Shown here one piece after another: positions 6,076-7,240 of a stretch of 7,240 nt of DNA. The position numbers and the translations under genes are program-made. The stretch is from Streptomyces lilacinus (lineage in GTDB: Bacteria > Actinomycetota > Actinomycetes > Streptomycetales > Streptomycetaceae). The notes below the pieces were generated by a model. It saw nothing but the letters and a program-made list of their open reading frames with translations. It was not told the origin of the DNA and ran no database searches. The number at the start of each line of letters is the position of its first letter. Position 1 is the stretch's first letter. The stretch is taken from NCBI GenBank assembly GCA_000715685.1, contig KL569394.1:54079-61318 (forward strand). Direction: 5' to 3'.

Positions 6076-7051
6076 CCAGGATCTCCTTGGTGGTGGTGAA
6101 CGTCGTGAAGGTCCGGGTGGCGGGGATGCCGTGGGCGTCCAGGGCGCGCAGGCAGCTGCGGACGCGGTGTCGCAGGCCCGGCGCGGCCGGGTCGAACAGC
6201 ACGCCCGCCACCGCGCCGCTGTGCGCGATCTGGACGCCCGCCGCCCCGACCCGGCGGGCGATTCCGGTCAGGGCGTCGAACTCCGGGTGGCCGAGTACTT
6301 GTTGGCCGCGCCGCGCGCTGGCGGTCGCGACCTGGCCGAGCAGGCGTACGTCGCCGGTCGCCACCGCCCGGCGCAGCCGCGTGCGCATGCGCTCCCAGGC
6401 CCGTATGTCACTGTCGCCGGGCTCGCGTACGGGCAGGGACAGGGTGTCCACGGGCGCGCCCCCACCGAGGGCGCAGCCCACCACGACCAGCGGCGGCAGG
6501 GCCGGGCCGAGGACCTCCAGGACCCGACCCTCCCGCTGGGCGAACAGCACCGGGCGGCCGTCGAGCATCAGCGGGTCGCAGGCCGACTCCGCGCGCACGG
6601 CCAGCCGGGCGACCGCGTCGGGGGCCGGCCGCAGCCCGTACGAGTCCGCGACCGCGCGCACGGTGGCGATCACGTCGCTGGTGGAGCTGCCCATGCCCAG
6701 GCCCACCGGTACGTCACCGGTGATCCGCAACTCCCCGCCGCAGGGCGGCCGGCCGACCCGCTCCGCGCACTCCGCCACCGCGAGGGCAGCGGCTCGCGCG
6801 GCCTTCGTACGGTCGGCGGGTACGACGGTGAGCGCATCGGGCGCCGTGCCGGGCCGGCGGACGAACTCGGCGCCGCTGCCGGGCCCGGCCATCGGCAGGG
6901 TGACCAGGCCCGCGCACCGGCGCCCTTCGTCGTCGACGAAGACGCCCTGGAGGATCTCACCGTGGTGGCAGGGGGCGTACCCGGTGCCGGTGACCTCCCC
7001 ACCGGCACAGGCACCGGCACCGGGCACGGCCGTGCGGGCGGTGGGATTCAC
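5996..7051 (-). CDS. GHMP-family kinase, L-threonine kinase (PduX)-like
   Basis: A 351-residue small-molecule kinase that probably transfers phosphate from ATP to the side-chain hydroxyl of threonine or a related amino acid. Family marks are: CHHGEILQG (residues 28-36), matching the N-terminal GELxQG element of PduX; the GHMP ATP loop PVGLGMGSSTSDVIA (115-129); and a C-terminal AGVQIAHSGAVAGVLF (271-286), matching the HSGxxxGLLF block of the threonine kinases. The start is GTG at 7049-7051, overlapping the previous gene's stop as GTGA. The first 22 residues are a Gly/Ala/Thr-rich lead without family character. Homology appears to end near residue 322; the last 29 residues overlap the PLP gene in another frame and make the protein longer than PduX (about 300). 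PduX proper serves cobalamin salvage with CobD, but no cobalamin gene is here. The PLP-enzyme neighbour points to use of the phosphorylated amino acid in a biosynthetic pathway. The family is firm; threonine as substrate is inference. Confidence 0.87.
   Translation of the reverse strand: MNPTARTAVPGAGACAGGEVTGTGYAPCHHGEILQGVFVDDEGRRCAGLVTLPMAGPGSGAEFVRRPGTAPDALTVVPADRTKAARAAALAVAECAERVGRPPCGGELRITGDVPVGLGMGSSTSDVIATVRAVADSYGLRPAPDAVARLAVRAESACDPLMLDGRPVLFAQREGRVLEVLGPALPPLVVVGCALGGGAPVDTLSLPVREPGDSDIRAWERMRTRLRRAVATGDVRLLGQVATASARRGQQVLGHPEFDALTGIARRVGAAGVQIAHSGAVAGVLFDPAAPGLRHRVRSCLRALDAHGIPATRTFTTFTTTKEILDGPAHRGVDRPPGPDTPRRRARLPAL
6083..6088 (-). promoter_or_regulatory. Ribosome binding site of the PLP-enzyme gene, inside the kinase gene
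   Basis: On the minus strand AAGGAG lies 7 bases before the ATG at 6073-6075, an almost ideal site. It sits within the coding sequence of the kinase and supports real translation of the PLP gene from that ATG rather than from a later one, despite the 80-base overlap. Confidence 0.75.
6980..7024 (-). repeat. 13-bp perfect inverted repeat in the 5' part of the kinase gene
   Basis: CCCGGTGCCGGTG (6980-6992) is perfectly complementary to CACCGGCACCGGG (7012-7024) across a 19-base spacer. A second, exclusive pairing is possible between GTGCCGGT (6984-6991) and ACCGGCAC (7001-7008). In the mRNA this hairpin would begin about 27 bases after the kinase start codon and could slow early translation. 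The region encodes a Gly/Ala/Thr-rich stretch (residues 10-24), so the repeats may simply come from GGC/ACC/GCC codon repetition. Confidence 0.4.
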
Positions 7052-7240
7052 GCGCCGCCCACCGTCCGGTAGCGGTACAGATCCGTCTCCTCGGCGCTGA
7101 ACTGGGAGAAGGGGAACGGTTCCGCGGACAGGGCGGTGACACCCGAGCCGAGGAAGGCGCGGGCGACGGCGCTGCCGGTCTGCGCGTAGACGATCAGCGG
7201 GACGCCCCGGGAGCGGCAGCGCTCCAGGATGGTGTCGAAC
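7048..7240 (-). CDS. 3' end of an unrecognised protein-coding gene, cut by the window edge
   Basis: The last 63 residues of a larger protein; the first complete codon in view is at 7239-7237 and the stop TGA is at 7048-7050. The fragment reads FDTILERCRSRGVPLIVYAQ (first 20 residues), then TGSAVARAFLGSGVTALSAE, PFPFSQFSAEETDLYRYR and TVGGA. Nearly every codon ends in G or C, which firmly supports coding. The pattern of a helix, a hydrophobic strand (VPLIVYAQ), another helix and a second strand (GVTALSAE) suggests the end of an alpha/beta domain. I do not recognise the family; it does not look like argininosuccinate lyase, ornithine cyclodeaminase (SbnB) or a carrier protein. Its stop overlaps the kinase start as GTGA, so it belongs to the same operon and may act in the same pathway. 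Confidence 0.75.
   Translation of the reverse strand, partial: FDTILERCRSRGVPLIVYAQTGSAVARAFLGSGVTALSAEPFPFSQFSAEETDLYRYRTVGGA

Noticed and set aside
5996..7051. Assigning the kinase to cobalamin salvage (true PduX role)
   Set aside because: No CobD or other cobalamin gene is present in the window, and the coupled neighbour is a fold-type II PLP enzyme, not the fold-type I decarboxylase used in that pathway.
5897..7072. Plus-strand open frames (391 and 337 residues) opposite the kinase
   Set aside because: They mirror the GHMP kinase gene, which has unmistakable motifs on the minus strand; the plus-strand products are low-complexity.

Overview
The window is a very GC-rich, tightly packed stretch with third codon positions almost always G or C, GTG starts, 4-base gene overlaps and strong AGGAG-type ribosome sites. 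This fits an actinomycete, most likely Streptomyces or a close relative; the species cannot be named from the sequence. I support seven protein-coding genes (one cut by the right edge) and no RNA genes, insertion sequences or CRISPR arrays.

Left block (14-3643). A minus-strand pair encodes a 14-helix-type MFS drug/metabolite exporter (565-2151) followed, with a 4-base GTGA overlap, by a small voltage-insensitive-type K+ channel with a TVGFGD filter (14-568). Divergent from it, on the plus strand, is an integral membrane protein of unknown function with a large predicted extracytoplasmic domain (2303-3643). The 151-bp gap between the two divergent starts holds a 37-bp imperfect dyad (2208-2244) centred almost exactly in the middle of the gap, a good candidate operator. 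A TAGGGT -10-like box lies where it would give a leaderless MFS transcript.

Right block (3655-7240), all on the minus strand, read from right to left: the 3' end of an unrecognised gene (7048-7240), a GHMP-superfamily kinase resembling the L-threonine kinase PduX (5996-7051), a fold-type II PLP enzyme of the cysteine synthase/SbnA superfamily (5068-6075), and, after 141 bp, an APC-family amino-acid permease (3655-4926). The first three overlap (GTGA coupling, then an 80-base overlap), so they are very probably one operon. It ends 11 bp from the convergent membrane-protein gene.

The most interesting content is the kinase plus PLP-synthase pair. The simplest reading is that the kinase makes O-phospho-L-threonine (or phosphoserine) and the PLP enzyme eliminates the phosphate and adds a nucleophile at the beta carbon, giving a beta-substituted non-proteinogenic amino acid such as a 2,3-diaminobutyrate or 3-methylcysteine derivative. 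The permease could then move the product or precursor. The reaction and product are inference. The upstream part of the operon, which would show whether this is an antibiotic or siderophore cluster, lies outside the window.
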